Assembly (NCBI RefSeq): GCF_900094575.1
Contig: NZ_FMAE01000004.1
Span: 434,001-498,000, forward strand
DNA: 64,000 nucleotides
Direction: 5' to 3'
DNA from: Bradyrhizobium yuanmingense
GTDB lineage: Bacteria; Pseudomonadota; Alphaproteobacteria; Rhizobiales; Xanthobacteraceae
Shown: positions 18,861 through 27,546 of the stretch, one piece after another
Numbering within the stretch: position 1 is the first letter of the stretch
How the letters are laid out: every line of letters starts with the position of its first letter
The notes under the pieces: generated by a model
Database searches by the model: none
Told to the model about the DNA's origin: nothing
The model's input: the letters and a program-made list of their open reading frames with translations, nothing else
Position numbers and translations under genes: made by a program

Positions 18861-19637
18861 GTGACCCTCACGTCTCTCAAAAGCAACGTCCGACTCCTTT
18901 ACGAGGGCGCAACGCCGGACGGCGTGCGCTTCCGTTATGCGCTGCTCATCTTCGATATCGTGACGGTGCTGTTCATTATTGCGACCTCGTTCCTGCCGCC
19001 CAGTGACATCGTCGAGACGCTCGATGTCCTGTTCGGCGTCATTCTGCTTGCGGACTTCTCCGCCCGGCTCCTGGTCGATCAACATCCGTTTCAAAAATTC
19101 ACCCAGCTCGCGACCTGGGCTGACATGGTTGCGATCGTGTCCTTCCTGGCACCCCTTGCCGGCGAGGCGGGCGGCTTTCTCCGGATTTTGCGGACGTTGG
19201 GCCTGCTTCGCGACTACCAGATGCTGGTGAGGCTGCGCATCGATTCCCCGTTCTTTCGTCGCAACGAAGAGGTCATCTTCGCCGTCACGAACCTCGCCGT
19301 TTTCATCTTCGTGATGACCGGGATCGTTTACGAGACCCAGAAGTTTCGCAACGACGAGATCCGGAACTATGCCGATGCCCTGTATTTCACCGTCACGGCG
19401 CTGACGACGACCGGCTTCGGCGACATCACGCTGGCGGGTACGTTCGGTCGTCTGATCACCGTCGTGATCATGATTTTCGGCGTGACGCTGTTCTTCAATC
19501 TCGCCCGCGCGCTCCTCAGTCCCCACAAGGTGCGGTTTCCATGCCCGACGTGCGGGCTCCAGAGGCACGATGCCGATGCGGTGCATTGCAAGGCTTGCGG
19601 CACCGTCCTCAACATTCCCGATGAAGGGGCGATCTGA
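18861..19637 (+). CDS. Potassium channel with voltage-sensor-like region and C-terminal zinc ribbon
   Basis: About 258 residues from GTG 18861; an ATG at 18807 would add 18 residues lacking conserved character. Several hydrophobic helices precede an arginine-spaced S4-like stretch (RILRTLGLLRDYQMLVRLR). Then come a pore region with the selectivity filter TTTGFGDI and a final helix. The C-terminus carries two CxxC pairs (CPTCG...CKACG), a zinc-ribbon arrangement. Family: ion_trans_2/VIC-type K+ channels. The cytoplasmic zinc ribbon is unusual and could be a redox or metal sensor. Confidence 0.82.
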   Translation: MTLTSLKSNVRLLYEGATPDGVRFRYALLIFDIVTVLFIIATSFLPPSDIVETLDVLFGVILLADFSARLLVDQHPFQKFTQLATWADMVAIVSFLAPLAGEAGGFLRILRTLGLLRDYQMLVRLRIDSPFFRRNEEVIFAVTNLAVFIFVMTGIVYETQKFRNDEIRNYADALYFTVTALTTTGFGDITLAGTFGRLITVVIMIFGVTLFFNLARALLSPHKVRFPCPTCGLQRHDADAVHCKACGTVLNIPDEGAI

Positions 19638-19639
19638 AG

Positions 19640-19812
19640 AGCCCTCGGCGCCACGTGGACGCCTTCGATGGTGACATCATGCCAGTGTTTTGCCCGACGG
19701 ATCAACTTTGATTTCGGTTTACCCGTAAGTAATTGAGCGGACTGGGGCCAGCTACTGTGCATGGGGTTGTTTTCAGGTTTTATCGGGCGGCCCGCTGCTG
19801 ACTGCGTTTGGG
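19640..19812. other. Intergenic segment resembling a dispersed Bradyrhizobium repeat
   Basis: Between the channel and xthA lies the motif CATGCCAGTGTTTTGCCCGA. From memory this word recurs in Bradyrhizobium intergenic DNA, but that could not be checked here. No gene or clear hairpin is visible. Confidence 0.3.
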
Positions 19813-20583
19813 TCACCGCAACACCACCCACGCCGGCGCGTGATCGCTGGCGCCGTCCTCGCCGCGGATCTTCTTGTCGACGCCGGCTTTGGCGAGGCGC
19901 GGGGCGAGGGCAGGGCTGAGCAGGAGATGGTCGAGCCGCAGGCCCGCATCGCGTGGCCAGCGGTTCCGCTTGTAGTCCCAGAACGTGTAGATGCGCTCGT
20001 CCGGATGCAGCTCGCGGATCGCGTCGCACCAGCCTTGCTGGACCAGCGCGGCAAAGGCTGCGCGGCTCTTCGGCTGGATCAGCGCATCCTTGTCCCATGA
20101 GCGCGTCGGATAGATGTCGATCTCGGTGGGCGCGACATTGTAGTCGCCGGCGAGCACCACCGGCAGGTCCTGCTTGATGAAGGTGTTGGCGTGGCGCCGC
20201 AGCCGCGCGAACCAGTCGAGCTTGTAGTCGAATTTCGGTCCCGGCTGCGGATTGCCGTTGGGCAGATAGATGCTGGTGACGATGACGCCGCGTACGGCGG
20301 CCTCGATGTAGCGCGCTTCGAGATCGGCAGGCTTTCCCGGCAAACGGTCGCGCGTCAGCACGGGCTCGGCATTGCGGGCGAGGATGGCGACGCCGTTCCA
20401 GGTCTTTTGTCCACGCCACACCGCGCCATAGCCGGCCCTTTCGATGGCGGCTGCCGGAAATTCGCCATCACTTGCCTTCAACTCCTGGAGCGCGACGACA
20501 TCGGGCTTCGCCATTCGCAGCCATGCCAACAGATTGGGCAGGCGGCGGTTGATGTTGTTGATGTTGAATGTCGCGATCTTCAT
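19813..20583 (-). CDS. xthA: Exodeoxyribonuclease III (AP endonuclease)
   Basis: A 256-residue exonuclease-endonuclease-phosphatase enzyme. It opens MKIATFNINNINRRLPNLL, has the metal-binding Glu in LQELKASDGEFP, LAGDYNVAPTEIDIY near residue 150, and the terminal catalytic SDHAPAWV. This is the XthA class, which incises apurinic sites and degrades 3' ends in base-excision repair. Length and motifs are complete. Confidence 0.95.
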   Translation of the reverse strand: MKIATFNINNINRRLPNLLAWLRMAKPDVVALQELKASDGEFPAAAIERAGYGAVWRGQKTWNGVAILARNAEPVLTRDRLPGKPADLEARYIEAAVRGVIVTSIYLPNGNPQPGPKFDYKLDWFARLRRHANTFIKQDLPVVLAGDYNVAPTEIDIYPTRSWDKDALIQPKSRAAFAALVQQGWCDAIRELHPDERIYTFWDYKRNRWPRDAGLRLDHLLLSPALAPRLAKAGVDKKIRGEDGASDHAPAWVVLR

Positions 20584-20622
20584 CTAGAGCTACCGGCTCT
20601 GCCTTTCGTCCCCGGAGATACA

Positions 20623-20838
20623 ATGTCCAAACTGAGCTTTGCCGCTACCGCCTTCGTCGTCGCGTTCTCCGGGGCCACGGCACAGTCAGCCGAAACGCGC
20701 GGCGCGTGCAAGGCTGACTACGACAAATTCTGCGCCGGCATCGCGCCGGGTGGCGGCATCGTCGCCTGTCTCAACGCCAAGCGCGACCAGCTCAGCGCCA
20801 CCTGCAAGACGGCGCTGGACAGCAGAAAGAAGAAGTAG
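20623..20838 (+). CDS. Secreted cysteine-rich repeat (GLG1-like) small protein
   Basis: A 71-residue protein with a signal peptide (KLSFAATAFVVAFSGATAQSA) and a short mature domain with four Cys: ACKADYDKFCAG...VACLNAKRDQLSATC. The spacing matches the cysteine-rich GLG1-type repeat found in small periplasmic rhizobial proteins. It is divergent from xthA and ends 12 nt before the convergent alr stop. A periplasmic location is predicted; role unknown. Confidence 0.75.
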   Translation: MSKLSFAATAFVVAFSGATAQSAETRGACKADYDKFCAGIAPGGGIVACLNAKRDQLSATCKTALDSRKKK

Positions 20839-20849
20839 GTGCGGATGGT

Positions 20850-22133
20850 TTAACTTGGCAGCGGCGGCAACGCCGACGGCTGTTCGATCGACGGTGGGGA
20901 AGGCGGCTGCCCCGCGTTCGAGGCGGGCTCCGGCTTCGTCAGCGGCTCCTCGACATTGCCACCCTTGTAGACGCGGGCATAGCGGCGGCCGAGGCTGGTC
21001 AGCACCTCATAACCGATCGTGCCGAAATGGTGCGCGAGCTCGTCGACGGTGATGCCTTCGCCGAGCAGCGTCACCATGTGCCCGCGCCGCACCGCGTTCG
21101 GCGGCAGATCGGTGATGTCGATCGCGATCAGGTCCATGGAGATGCGGCCCGCGACAGGGCAGCGCTTGCCGGCCACGATGACATCGGCGCCGCGGGTGCC
21201 GTCGTTGGAGCTGGCGGCGCGGAAATAGCCGTCGGCATAGCCGACTGCGATGATCGCCAGTTTCGTCGGCCGCCGCGCGGTCCAGGTGCCGCCATAGCCG
21301 ACGGTCTCGCCGCGATCGATGGTGCGGATCTGCACGATGCGCGCCTTGAGGTCGACGACCTGCTGCATGGGATTGTCGGCCTCCGGCGTTGGGTTGACGC
21401 CGTAGAGCGCAGCTCCCGGGCGCACCAGGTCGAACTGGAAGGGCGCGCCGAGGAAGATGCCGGAGGAGTTGGCGAGTGCCGCCGGCACGCCTGTGAACTC
21501 GCTGGCGATGCTGCGGAAGGCCGCGAGCTGTCTGGCATTGATCGGGCTGTTGAGCTGCTCGGCCGAGACCAGATGGCTCATCACCAGCGTGATGCCGTGG
21601 TCGCCGGCGTTGATGCGGGGGATGATGGCCTGCGCTTCCGACAGCGTCAGCCCGAGCCGGTTCATGCCGGTGTCGATGTGAACAGCGGCGCCCCCGTTCC
21701 AGCCGGTGCGGCGGCAGAACACGTCCCATTCGGCGAGTTCGTTGAGATCGCCGATCACCGGACGGCAATTGATCTTGGCGTAGTGCTCGCCGGTGTTCTG
21801 GAAATAGCCGCCGAGCACGTAGATCGTGGGCTCCGGAACGGCGGCGCGCACCTTGCGCGCTTCCTCGATGGTGGCGACGAAGAAGGTCTTGCAACCGGCT
21901 TTGCTAAGGGCGCGCGACACCTGCTCGGCGCCGCAGCCATAGGCGTCGGCCTTGATCACCGCCGAACATTCGGCCGGCACCGCGGTCTTCTCGAGCTTGC
22001 GCCAATTGGCGATGATCGCATCGAGATCGACGGTCAGCACGCCGCCGAAGGCGGCGAGCGCGGCAGCCTGGTTGGCCTCCGGGGAGAGTGGGCCGGATTG
22101 CGGGATTGATTTCGGGGCGGACGCCATTGTCAT
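20850..22133 (-). CDS. alr: Alanine racemase
   Basis: A 427-residue PLP enzyme making D-alanine for peptidoglycan. The PLP-lysine lies in SAVIKADAYGCGAEQV near residue 63. The catalytic tyrosine region and the C-terminal beta domain (TVGYGGTW, AVGYADGYFRA, RISMDLIAIDITDLP) are all present. It has an unusual N-terminal lead (~25 residues) and a Pro/Ser-rich C-terminal tail. It follows dnaB on the same strand, as in relatives. Confidence 0.95.
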   Translation of the reverse strand: MTMASAPKSIPQSGPLSPEANQAAALAAFGGVLTVDLDAIIANWRKLEKTAVPAECSAVIKADAYGCGAEQVSRALSKAGCKTFFVATIEEARKVRAAVPEPTIYVLGGYFQNTGEHYAKINCRPVIGDLNELAEWDVFCRRTGWNGGAAVHIDTGMNRLGLTLSEAQAIIPRINAGDHGITLVMSHLVSAEQLNSPINARQLAAFRSIASEFTGVPAALANSSGIFLGAPFQFDLVRPGAALYGVNPTPEADNPMQQVVDLKARIVQIRTIDRGETVGYGGTWTARRPTKLAIIAVGYADGYFRAASSNDGTRGADVIVAGKRCPVAGRISMDLIAIDITDLPPNAVRRGHMVTLLGEGITVDELAHHFGTIGYEVLTSLGRRYARVYKGGNVEEPLTKPEPASNAGQPPSPPSIEQPSALPPLPS

Positions 22134-22181
22134 GGCGTCGTTTTACGCAAGAGACGGGCCCCGTTCAACCCGGGGAACAAT

Positions 22182-23687
22182 CTAGTAGTCGCTGCGGTCC
22201 GGCAGTTGGCCGTCATGCGCGAGGTCGCCGAAGCGCGTGACCGAGGCATCGAAGTGCAGCTCGACGGTGCCGGTCGGACCGTGGCGCTGCTTGCCGATGA
22301 TGACTTCGGCGCGGCCCACGGTGCGTTCCATGTCGGCCTGCCATTTGGCATGCTCTTCGGTGCCGGGGCGCGGCTCCTTCATGGCGAGGTAATATTCCTC
22401 GCGGAACACGAACAGCACGACGTCGGCGTCCTGCTCGATCGAGCCGGATTCACGCAAGTCCGACAGCTGCGGCCGCTTGTCGTCGCGCGATTCCACCTGA
22501 CGCGAGAGCTGCGACAGCGCGATCACGGGAACGTTGAGCTCCTTGGCCAGCGCCTTCAGGCTGGTCGTGATCTCCGTGATTTCCTGCACGCGACTGTCGC
22601 TGGCGCGCTTGCCCGAGCCCGAGAGCAGCTGGATGTAGTCGATCACCAGGAGATCGAGGCCCTTCTGGCGCTTGAGCCGGCGCGCGCGCGCCATCAGCTG
22701 CGCGATGGAGAGGCCGCCGGTGGCGTCGACGTAGAACGGCAGCGACTGCAGCTCGATCGAGACCTGCCGGATCTTCTCGAAATCGGCCTCCGTGATGCCG
22801 CCGCGGCGGATGTGGGAGGAGGGAATGCCGGTGCGCTCGGCCACGATACGCGTGGCGAGCTGGTCGGCCGACATTTCGCAGGAGAAGAAGCCGATCACGC
22901 CGCCATTGGCGGCCTTCATGGTGCCGTCGGCCTGAAGCTCCGGCACGTAGGCCTGCGCGACGTTGTAGGCGATGTTGGTCGCCAGCGACGTCTTGCCCAT
23001 GCCGGGGCGTCCCGCGACGATGATGAGGTCGGAATGCTGCAGGCCGCCCATCTTGGTGTCGAGGTCGCGCAGGCCCGTCGAAATGCCCGACAGCTTGCCG
23101 TCGCGCTGGAATGCCTTGGCCGCGAGATCGACCGCGACCGTGAGCGCCTGCGAGAATTTCTGGAAGCCGCCGTCATAGCGGCCGGACTCGGCGAGCTCGT
23201 ACAGCTTGCGCTCGGCGTCCTCGATCTGCGCCCGCGGTTGGAAGTCGACCGGGGCGTCATAGGCGACGTTGACCATGTCCTCGCCGATGCCGATCAGGTC
23301 GCGGCGCAAGGACAGATCGTAGATGGTGCGGCCATAGTCCTGGGCGTTGATGATGGTGGTGGCTTCGGCCGCAAGCCGCGCCAGGTATTGTCCGATGGTC
23401 ATGCCGCCGACATCGGTATCGGCCGGCAGGAACGTCTTCAGCGTGACCGGGGTGGCGATCTTGCCCATCCGGATCAGGCTGCCGGCGGTCTCGAAGATGG
23501 TCTGGTGCAGCGGCTCGAAGAAGTGCTTGGCCTCCAGGAAGTCGGAGACGCGGTAGAAGGCGTCGTTGTTGACCAGGATTGCGCCCAGAAGGCTCTGTTC
23601 CGCCTCGATATTGTGCGGTGCGCTCCGATAGGCGGGAGTTCCGGCATCGGGCGCGAGTTTGAGAACGTTCGAATCAGTCAGTGCCAT
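22182..23687 (-). CDS. dnaB: Replicative DNA helicase DnaB
   Basis: A 501-residue hexameric helicase. The N-terminal primase-binding domain (PHNIEAEQSLLGAILVNNDA) is followed by the RecA-like motor: Walker A AGRPGMGKTSLATNIAY near residue 228, Walker B LLVIDYIQLL near 340, and the arginine-finger region KHRHGPTG-like motif near the end (KQRHGPTGTVELHFD). It unwinds DNA at the fork. No intein is present. Confidence 0.97.
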   Translation of the reverse strand: MALTDSNVLKLAPDAGTPAYRSAPHNIEAEQSLLGAILVNNDAFYRVSDFLEAKHFFEPLHQTIFETAGSLIRMGKIATPVTLKTFLPADTDVGGMTIGQYLARLAAEATTIINAQDYGRTIYDLSLRRDLIGIGEDMVNVAYDAPVDFQPRAQIEDAERKLYELAESGRYDGGFQKFSQALTVAVDLAAKAFQRDGKLSGISTGLRDLDTKMGGLQHSDLIIVAGRPGMGKTSLATNIAYNVAQAYVPELQADGTMKAANGGVIGFFSCEMSADQLATRIVAERTGIPSSHIRRGGITEADFEKIRQVSIELQSLPFYVDATGGLSIAQLMARARRLKRQKGLDLLVIDYIQLLSGSGKRASDSRVQEITEITTSLKALAKELNVPVIALSQLSRQVESRDDKRPQLSDLRESGSIEQDADVVLFVFREEYYLAMKEPRPGTEEHAKWQADMERTVGRAEVIIGKQRHGPTGTVELHFDASVTRFGDLAHDGQLPDRSDY

Positions 23688-23978
23688 GGTCGGACGTGCT
23701 TAGCAATTTTCTTGGGCGGATGCGGGGCCGGGATAAAGCGCCGCCGCAGGTCAAAGCGGAAGCAAAAGCTGACCGCTATCAACCGCTCAGTTAAAATGGT
23801 GGATGATTAGCAGTCGCAGCACGCGCCGCGCTTGACTGGATTTTGGCGGAGCTCGCTCGGCGCAGAGGGCTGTGATCGCGCCGCGGAAAAATCCTGAAAC
23901 CCGTGAACCCTGGGGGCTGACGCGCAGACCTACCGAGAGGCGCCCAAAATGACGCACGCTGACCGATTCGGCTCGGCT

Positions 23979-24098
23979 TCAGACCAGCAGGAGGTAGACC
24001 AGCGCAACCAGAGCCGCCCCAACGCCGGTGACGATCAGGGCGTAATCGGTGCGGAGGTCGTCCTGCACGTCGAATGAGGTTTGGGTCTCTTTGCTCAT
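23979..24098 (-). CDS. Small single-helix membrane protein, 39 aa
   Basis: A short open frame starting MSKETQTSFDVQDDLRTDYA and ending in one hydrophobic helix (LIVTGVGAALVALVYLLLV) just before the stop. The sharp split between a polar N-terminus and a C-terminal transmembrane helix is not expected by chance and resembles a tail-anchored micro-protein. It is isolated in the dnaB-cfa interval; function unknown. Confidence 0.55.
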   Translation of the reverse strand: MSKETQTSFDVQDDLRTDYALIVTGVGAALVALVYLLLV

Positions 24099-24453
24099 GG
24101 CGACGGTCTAAGCCAGGCCCGACCAGACTTCTGTGAACCAGATCACATCTCCCCGGATTCTTTCGGGTGTCATGTCGGAACAGGCGGATGGGCAGGGGAT
24201 TATCTCATTCCCCGCCAACAGGGATACGAGGCGAGCGATGCAGCCAGAACGGCAGCACCAGAACTGGCGAAGCGAGGCAGGCAGCCGGCTTTGGCTGTCG
24301 GGGCTGATCGCGGCTATGAAGCACGCGGAGCGGCCCGAGGTCCGTCGCCAGCCGGTCGCCCCCGAAATCCTGCTGGAATTGCGGGCGCAATTGGCGTTAA
24401 CGGCGTCTTTCCGGACGTCCGGGATTTCGACCCTGCGTCACTAGGATCCGGAC
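24099..24453. other. Intergenic region with no confident gene
   Basis: This holds a 103-codon plus-strand frame (24133-24444) without a ribosome site, domain or signal. Its composition looks like chance coding in GC-rich DNA, although a small accessory protein cannot be excluded. No hairpin or repeat stands out. Confidence 0.4.
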
Positions 24454-25710
24454 CTATTCACCAGCCAGCTTGAGCTTCGGCATGGCCGCGCCCTCCCGGG
24501 CCCGCAGCCGGGCTTCTTCCTGCGGGATATAGTCGCGGGTCATCGGCACCACGCCCTGGCGACGGGTGATCTGGATCTGGAAGTTCATCATGGCTTGCTT
24601 GCGGAACGTCATCTCGCAGGCCGCGAGGTAAAATTCCCACATCAAGGCGAAGCGCTCGTCGTAGAGCTGCACGGCTTCCTCGCGCCGCGCCATGAACCGC
24701 TCGCGCCAGGCCTTCAGCGTCTCGGCGTAGTGCAGGCGCAGAATCTCGATGTCGCAGACCAGCAGGCCCGCGCGCTCGATCGCCGGCAGCACCTCCGAGA
24801 GCGCGGGGATGTAGCCGCCGGGGAAGATGTATTTGGCGATCCAGGGATTGGTCGAATCCGGGCCCTGCGAACGGCCGATCGAATGCAGCAGCATGACGCC
24901 GTCTTCCTTCAGCAGCTCGGCGCAGCGCTGGAAGTAGGCGTCGTAGAATCTCGCCCCGACATGTTCGAACATGCCGACGGAGACGATGCGGTCGAACGTA
25001 CCTTCGACGTCGCGATAATCCTGGAGCTGGAATCTGGCCGAGCCCGTCAGGCCCTTTTCGGCGGCGCGCGCATTGGCGACCTCCAGCTGCTCGGTCGACA
25101 GCGTGATGCCGGTGACGTCGGCGCTCGCGATCTCGGCGAGATAGAGCCCGAGGCCACCCCAGCCGGAGCCGATGTCGAGCACGCGCTGGCCATTGCTGAC
25201 GAGAAGTTTCGCCGCGATGTGCCGCTTCTTGGCAAGCTGCGCGTCGTCCAGCGACATCTCGGGCGTCTCGAAATAGGCGCAGCTATATTGCTTGTCGGCA
25301 TCGAGAAACAGCGAATAGAGGCGGCCGTCGAGATCGTAATGATGAGCGACGTTTTGACGGGAGCGCGGGCGGGGATTGAACTGCTTGAGGTGCCGCGTCA
25401 GGTAGCGCAGGTGCCACCACGGCTTTGCCCACTGCGGCAATGGGTCGGGTTGATCGAGCAGGATCGCGAGGGCATCAGCTATGGTGCCGCGCTCGACCAC
25501 GAACTCGCCGTTCATGTAGGCCTCGCCCAGCCCCAGCTCGGGATTGACGAGGACCCTCCGCTCGGAGTCGGCGGTGACGAAGCGGACTGCGACCGGCTCG
25601 CCGGAGCCGTCGCCGACGGTGAACTTCGACCCGCTCGCGCTGGTCACCGTCAACGACCCGCGGCGGATGAATTGGGACAGAAATCGACGCAACAATCGGT
25701 CCATCGGCAA
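24454..25710 (-). CDS. cfa: Cyclopropane-fatty-acyl-phospholipid synthase family methyltransferase
   Basis: A 418-residue SAM-dependent enzyme of the CFA/mycolic-acid synthase family. The SAM-binding motif is VLDIGSGWGGLGLYLAE near residue 180, followed by GITLSTEQLEVA and a RIVSVGMFEHVG segment. The C-terminal part (ALMWEFYLAACEMTFRKQAM) is typical of CFA synthases, which add a methylene bridge to unsaturated acyl chains of membrane lipids. Stand-alone gene with its own promoter region shared with the divergent CxxCH gene. Confidence 0.9.
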   Translation of the reverse strand: MPMDRLLRRFLSQFIRRGSLTVTSASGSKFTVGDGSGEPVAVRFVTADSERRVLVNPELGLGEAYMNGEFVVERGTIADALAILLDQPDPLPQWAKPWWHLRYLTRHLKQFNPRPRSRQNVAHHYDLDGRLYSLFLDADKQYSCAYFETPEMSLDDAQLAKKRHIAAKLLVSNGQRVLDIGSGWGGLGLYLAEIASADVTGITLSTEQLEVANARAAEKGLTGSARFQLQDYRDVEGTFDRIVSVGMFEHVGARFYDAYFQRCAELLKEDGVMLLHSIGRSQGPDSTNPWIAKYIFPGGYIPALSEVLPAIERAGLLVCDIEILRLHYAETLKAWRERFMARREEAVQLYDERFALMWEFYLAACEMTFRKQAMMNFQIQITRRQGVVPMTRDYIPQEEARLRAREGAAMPKLKLAGE

Positions 25711-25978
25711 TCCTCTCGAGCGAACCCGAAAGATGCGACTACCCGGCCTTTATAACTGACGCCCAGGCGCCGCAGCGGTTCCTATGCGTTTGCATTCAAA
25801 TCTAGCGAGCCGGTTCCGGCTGCGCTATTGCACTGTGTTCAAAGTAGATATTCGAAAACCGCTTAATCACATCCTTGCGCGCGGACCTGCTTCCATTCGC
25901 GGCTCAATCGGTTAAAAGGTGACCGCCGCCGCGCCGGATGCCGGCTGCATTTGCGGAAATTCAACGGAGATGATGGGA

Positions 25979-26827
25979 ATGTCGAGCCGAGCGCTCAGCC
26001 TCGCGACGGTGTTGCTTCTGATTGGCTTCGGTGCGGCTAATTCCGTTCTTGCGCAGGCGACGAACCTCGAGGCTGGCAAGACCCCGTCGCAGCTGTTCTC
26101 GCAGACCTGCAATGTCTGCCACAAGAGCCCGCGCGGGCTGCTGAAGTCCGTGTCGCCCGGCTCGCTGCCGGGATTCCTGCGCCAGCACTACACGACGAGT
26201 TCGGATATGGCGGGCGTCCTCTCCGCCTATCTGATCTCGAACGGTGCCACCGACACGCGCTATCAGGCCAAGGACGCCAAGAAGGACGGCGCCGCGCCTG
26301 AACAACAGGGTCGACGCCAGCGCGCGCAGGATGCCGCGAGGCCGGAGGGCGAGGGCGCTGCTCCTGCCGCCGAGGGTACGCGCCAGAAGCGTGCGGCGCG
26401 GCCGGCCGAGGAGGGTGCCAAGCCGGAGGGAGAGGCTGCGCCCGAGGCACGCAAAGGCAAGCGGCGCGCCAAGCCCGGCACGGAGGAAGCCCCGAAGGTC
26501 GATGCCGCGGCGCCGGCGACCGACGACAAGAAGAGCGAGCCGAAGCCGGAGCCCGTCAAGCCTGACAGCGCCAAGGTCGAGCCGCGCAGCGAGACGCCGG
26601 CGCCGCGGCCCGATCCGATCCCGCAGGTGACGCCGGCCGCTCCAGCCGCCGCCAAGCCCGCTGAGCCGGCCGCGCCCAAGCCGGTGGAAGAGGCTGCTCC
26701 GAAACCTGCCGAGCCGGCCCCCGCGGCCAAGCCGCAGGAACAGGCGCCGCCCGCGACCGCTGCAGCCCCGCCGCCGCCGGCGCCGCCTGCGTCCTCCGGT
26801 CCGCCGGTGCCGCCGATCTCGCGCTAA
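25979..26827 (+). CDS. Secreted CxxCH protein with Pro/Ala/Lys-rich tail
   Basis: About 282 residues. The start at 25979 is favoured by GGAG 9 nt upstream. A signal peptide (LATVLLLIGFGAANSVLA) precedes a single c-type heme motif CNVCH near residue 44. A helical part of about 60 residues follows, then a long low-complexity tail built of Pro, Ala, Lys and Glu (EPKPEPVKPDSAKVEP). The first part resembles a small cytochrome c domain; I see no certain distal Met ligand. The tail could span periplasm or wall. Function unknown. Confidence 0.7.
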   Translation: MSSRALSLATVLLLIGFGAANSVLAQATNLEAGKTPSQLFSQTCNVCHKSPRGLLKSVSPGSLPGFLRQHYTTSSDMAGVLSAYLISNGATDTRYQAKDAKKDGAAPEQQGRRQRAQDAARPEGEGAAPAAEGTRQKRAARPAEEGAKPEGEAAPEARKGKRRAKPGTEEAPKVDAAAPATDDKKSEPKPEPVKPDSAKVEPRSETPAPRPDPIPQVTPAAPAAAKPAEPAAPKPVEEAAPKPAEPAPAAKPQEQAPPATAAAPPPPAPPASSGPPVPPISR

Positions 26828-26848
26828 GTCATCCGGATCTTTCGATCG

Positions 26849-26888
26849 ACGATGCGAAGGCCGCGCCCATCCGCGGCCTTCGCATCGT
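26849..26888 (+). terminator. Strong intergenic hairpin
   Basis: A perfect 17-bp stem (ACGATGCGAAGGCCGCG and its complement) with a 6-nt loop follows the CxxCH gene by 21 nt. The tract after it is only weakly T-rich (CTTGACC), so termination is likely but not certain. Confidence 0.7.
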
Positions 26889-26900
26889 CTTGACCGTCAT

Positions 26901-26928
26901 TAGAGTAGTACTCTAGAGTATTGCTCTA
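26901..26928. promoter_or_regulatory. Likely TetR operator: two abutting palindromes
   Basis: Two near-identical 13-bp palindromes, AGAGTAGTACTCT and AGAGTATTGCTCT, abut one another and end in the AGGAGG ribosome site of the TetR gene. This fits cooperative binding of two TetR dimers and autorepression. Confidence 0.7.
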
Positions 26929-26938
26929 GGAGGCGCCC

Positions 26939-27535
26939 ATGACGGCGAGCGTACGAGACGATCTGTTGGCGGCCGGCCTTGCCGTGTTCGACCGCGTCGG
27001 CTTCGAAGCCGCGACGGTGGCTGCGATCCGTACCCGCGCGCGGGCTTCCAACGGCAGCTTCTTCCACGTTTTCGGTTCGAAGAAAGAACTTGCCGGTGCG
27101 TTGTTTCTGGAGGTCTTGCGGCACTATCACGCCGCGATACTGGCCGCGCTCGATCCCGGCCCCGACGCCGAGCGGGGCATCGATCGCCTGATCCGGGCGC
27201 ATCTCGACTGGGTCGTCACCAGCCGGCGCGAGGCGCGCTACCTCTTCGAGATCTCGCGCAGCGAGTGGGGCGAAGACGTGCGCGACGCCCAGCGGGCGCA
27301 GAATGCGCGGCTTGCCGAAGGCATTGAGCGCTGGCGCGCGCCGCTGGTGGCAAGCGGCGAACTTCTGCCGATGACACCGGTGATGTTCGTCAGCCAGCTG
27401 ATCGGTCCGGCGCAGATCTTCTGCCGCGCCTTCCTGTCGGGTCGCGAGCGAACCGATCCGCGCATCGAGGCGGACACGCTGATCGCCTGCGCCAATCGTG
27501 CGCTGAGGCCGTTCGATCGCATCAACAAGCAATAA
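26939..27535 (+). CDS. TetR/AcrR family regulator
   Basis: A 198-residue TetR protein. The N-terminal HTH covers residues ~8-50: LAVFDRVGFEAATVAAIRTR followed by RASNGSFFHVFGSKKELAGA. The C-terminal ligand domain is variable. AGGAGG lies directly before the start. It is followed 11 nt later by a PaaI-type thioesterase gene, its probable partner or target. Paired palindromes overlap its leader. The effector may be an acyl-CoA or aromatic compound (inference). Confidence 0.9.
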   Translation: MTASVRDDLLAAGLAVFDRVGFEAATVAAIRTRARASNGSFFHVFGSKKELAGALFLEVLRHYHAAILAALDPGPDAERGIDRLIRAHLDWVVTSRREARYLFEISRSEWGEDVRDAQRAQNARLAEGIERWRAPLVASGELLPMTPVMFVSQLIGPAQIFCRAFLSGRERTDPRIEADTLIACANRALRPFDRINKQ

Positions 27536-27546
27536 GGGGAGATCGC

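Noticed and set aside
22206..23810. A 534-codon plus-strand frame opposite dnaB
   Set aside because: dnaB is complete and certain; the mirror frame has no recognisable feature.
24133..24444. 103-codon plus-strand gene between dnaB and cfa
   Set aside because: No ribosome site, domain or helix pattern; listed only as part of the intergenic region.
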